Positions 4,994 to 5,059 of a stretch of DNA of 5,059 nt are shown one piece after another. A program made the position numbers and the translations under genes. Each line of letters opens with the position of its first letter. Position 1 is the first letter of the stretch. The stretch is from Dehalococcoidia bacterium (lineage in GTDB: Bacteria > Chloroflexota > Dehalococcoidia > Plut-88900), in assembly GCA_012270635.1 (NCBI GenBank), contig JAAXHX010000366.1, forward strand, positions 1 through 5,059, written 5' to 3'. Below the pieces are notes generated by a model. It was not told the origin of the DNA, did not search any database, and was given only the letters and a program-made list of their open reading frames with translations.

Positions 4994-5059
4994 TTAGGCG
5001 GAGGGTTGGCGGAAGATGAGCACCGAGTTGTGCCCCCCGAAACCCAGGGAGTTGGAGAG
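4994..5059 (-). CDS. fabF: 3-oxoacyl-ACP synthase II (FabF), C-terminal 21 residues only
   Basis: The minus strand from the window edge encodes LSNSLGFGGHNSVLIFRQPS plus A and a TAA at 4994-4996. NSxGFGGHNxxLxF is the conserved C terminus of beta-ketoacyl-ACP synthases I/II. It contributes the glycine-rich loop next to the active site of this decarboxylating condensing enzyme, which elongates fatty acids in the cytoplasm. The rest, including the catalytic Cys-His-His, lies beyond base 5059. It could be a close paralogue such as a polyketide-type ketosynthase, but FabF is most likely. Confidence 0.85.
   Translation of the reverse strand, partial: LSNSLGFGGHNSVLIFRQPSA

Noticed and set aside
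4822..5019. Plus-strand 65-codon frame rich in Gly, Arg and Val
   Set aside because: It is a by-product of the G-rich repeat tract and runs into the antisense of fabF.

Overview
The window is a high-GC bacterial chromosome segment (one 60-base line of recJ hand-counts at 65% G+C). It carries two genes on the plus strand at the left end: the 3' part of lgt and a ccdA-family gene. Four genes on the minus strand fill the rest: recJ, a zinc-ribbon/TM2-like membrane protein, a DUF4870-family membrane protein, and the last 21 codons of fabF. From memory, the divergent Lgt (GRVGD...NGEH...LPW, then HP..YE) resembles Lgt-like proteins of Chloroflexota (Dehalococcoidia/SAR202-like lineages). That is an inference from one protein style; the phylum is only a suggestion.

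Layout. 1-660: Lgt, 5' end outside the window. 661-780: a short gap holding a possible 34-codon ORF joined to lgt by an ATGA overlap. 781-1596: a CcdA/DsbD-type thiol-electron transporter whose helices appear circularly permuted; the helix that is normally TM1 (with the SPC motif) lies at the C terminus. 1597-1634: a 38-base convergent gap. 1635-3317 (minus): complete RecJ exonuclease. 3337-4026 (minus): zinc-ribbon plus TM2-like membrane protein, 19 bases upstream of recJ and probably co-transcribed with it from a promoter near 4156, through a structured leader of about 125 bases. 4178-4198: GC-rich hairpin closing the next unit. 4215-4580 (minus): small AT-richer DUF4870 gene with its own extended -10 promoter at 4632-4640. 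4641-4993: non-coding repeats and a strongly G-rich plus strand (C-rich in the minus transcript). 4994-5059 (minus): C terminus of FabF.

How the genes fit together. Lgt (lipoprotein maturation) and CcdA (export of reducing equivalents across the membrane) both serve extracytoplasmic protein biogenesis. The two small membrane proteins have no assigned function. RecJ is a DNA repair exonuclease with no evident functional link to its upstream partner beyond shared transcription.

The most unusual item is the permuted CcdA. All six helices and both active cysteines are present, and moving TM1 to the end keeps every helix in its native orientation, so the protein could be functional. Second are two tandem hairpin units at 4786-4861 whose stems differ by three consecutive compensated base pairs, next to a C-rich, G-poor tract just after fabF that looks like a Rho-loading region. 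I found no CRISPR array, tRNA, rRNA, transposase or defence system.
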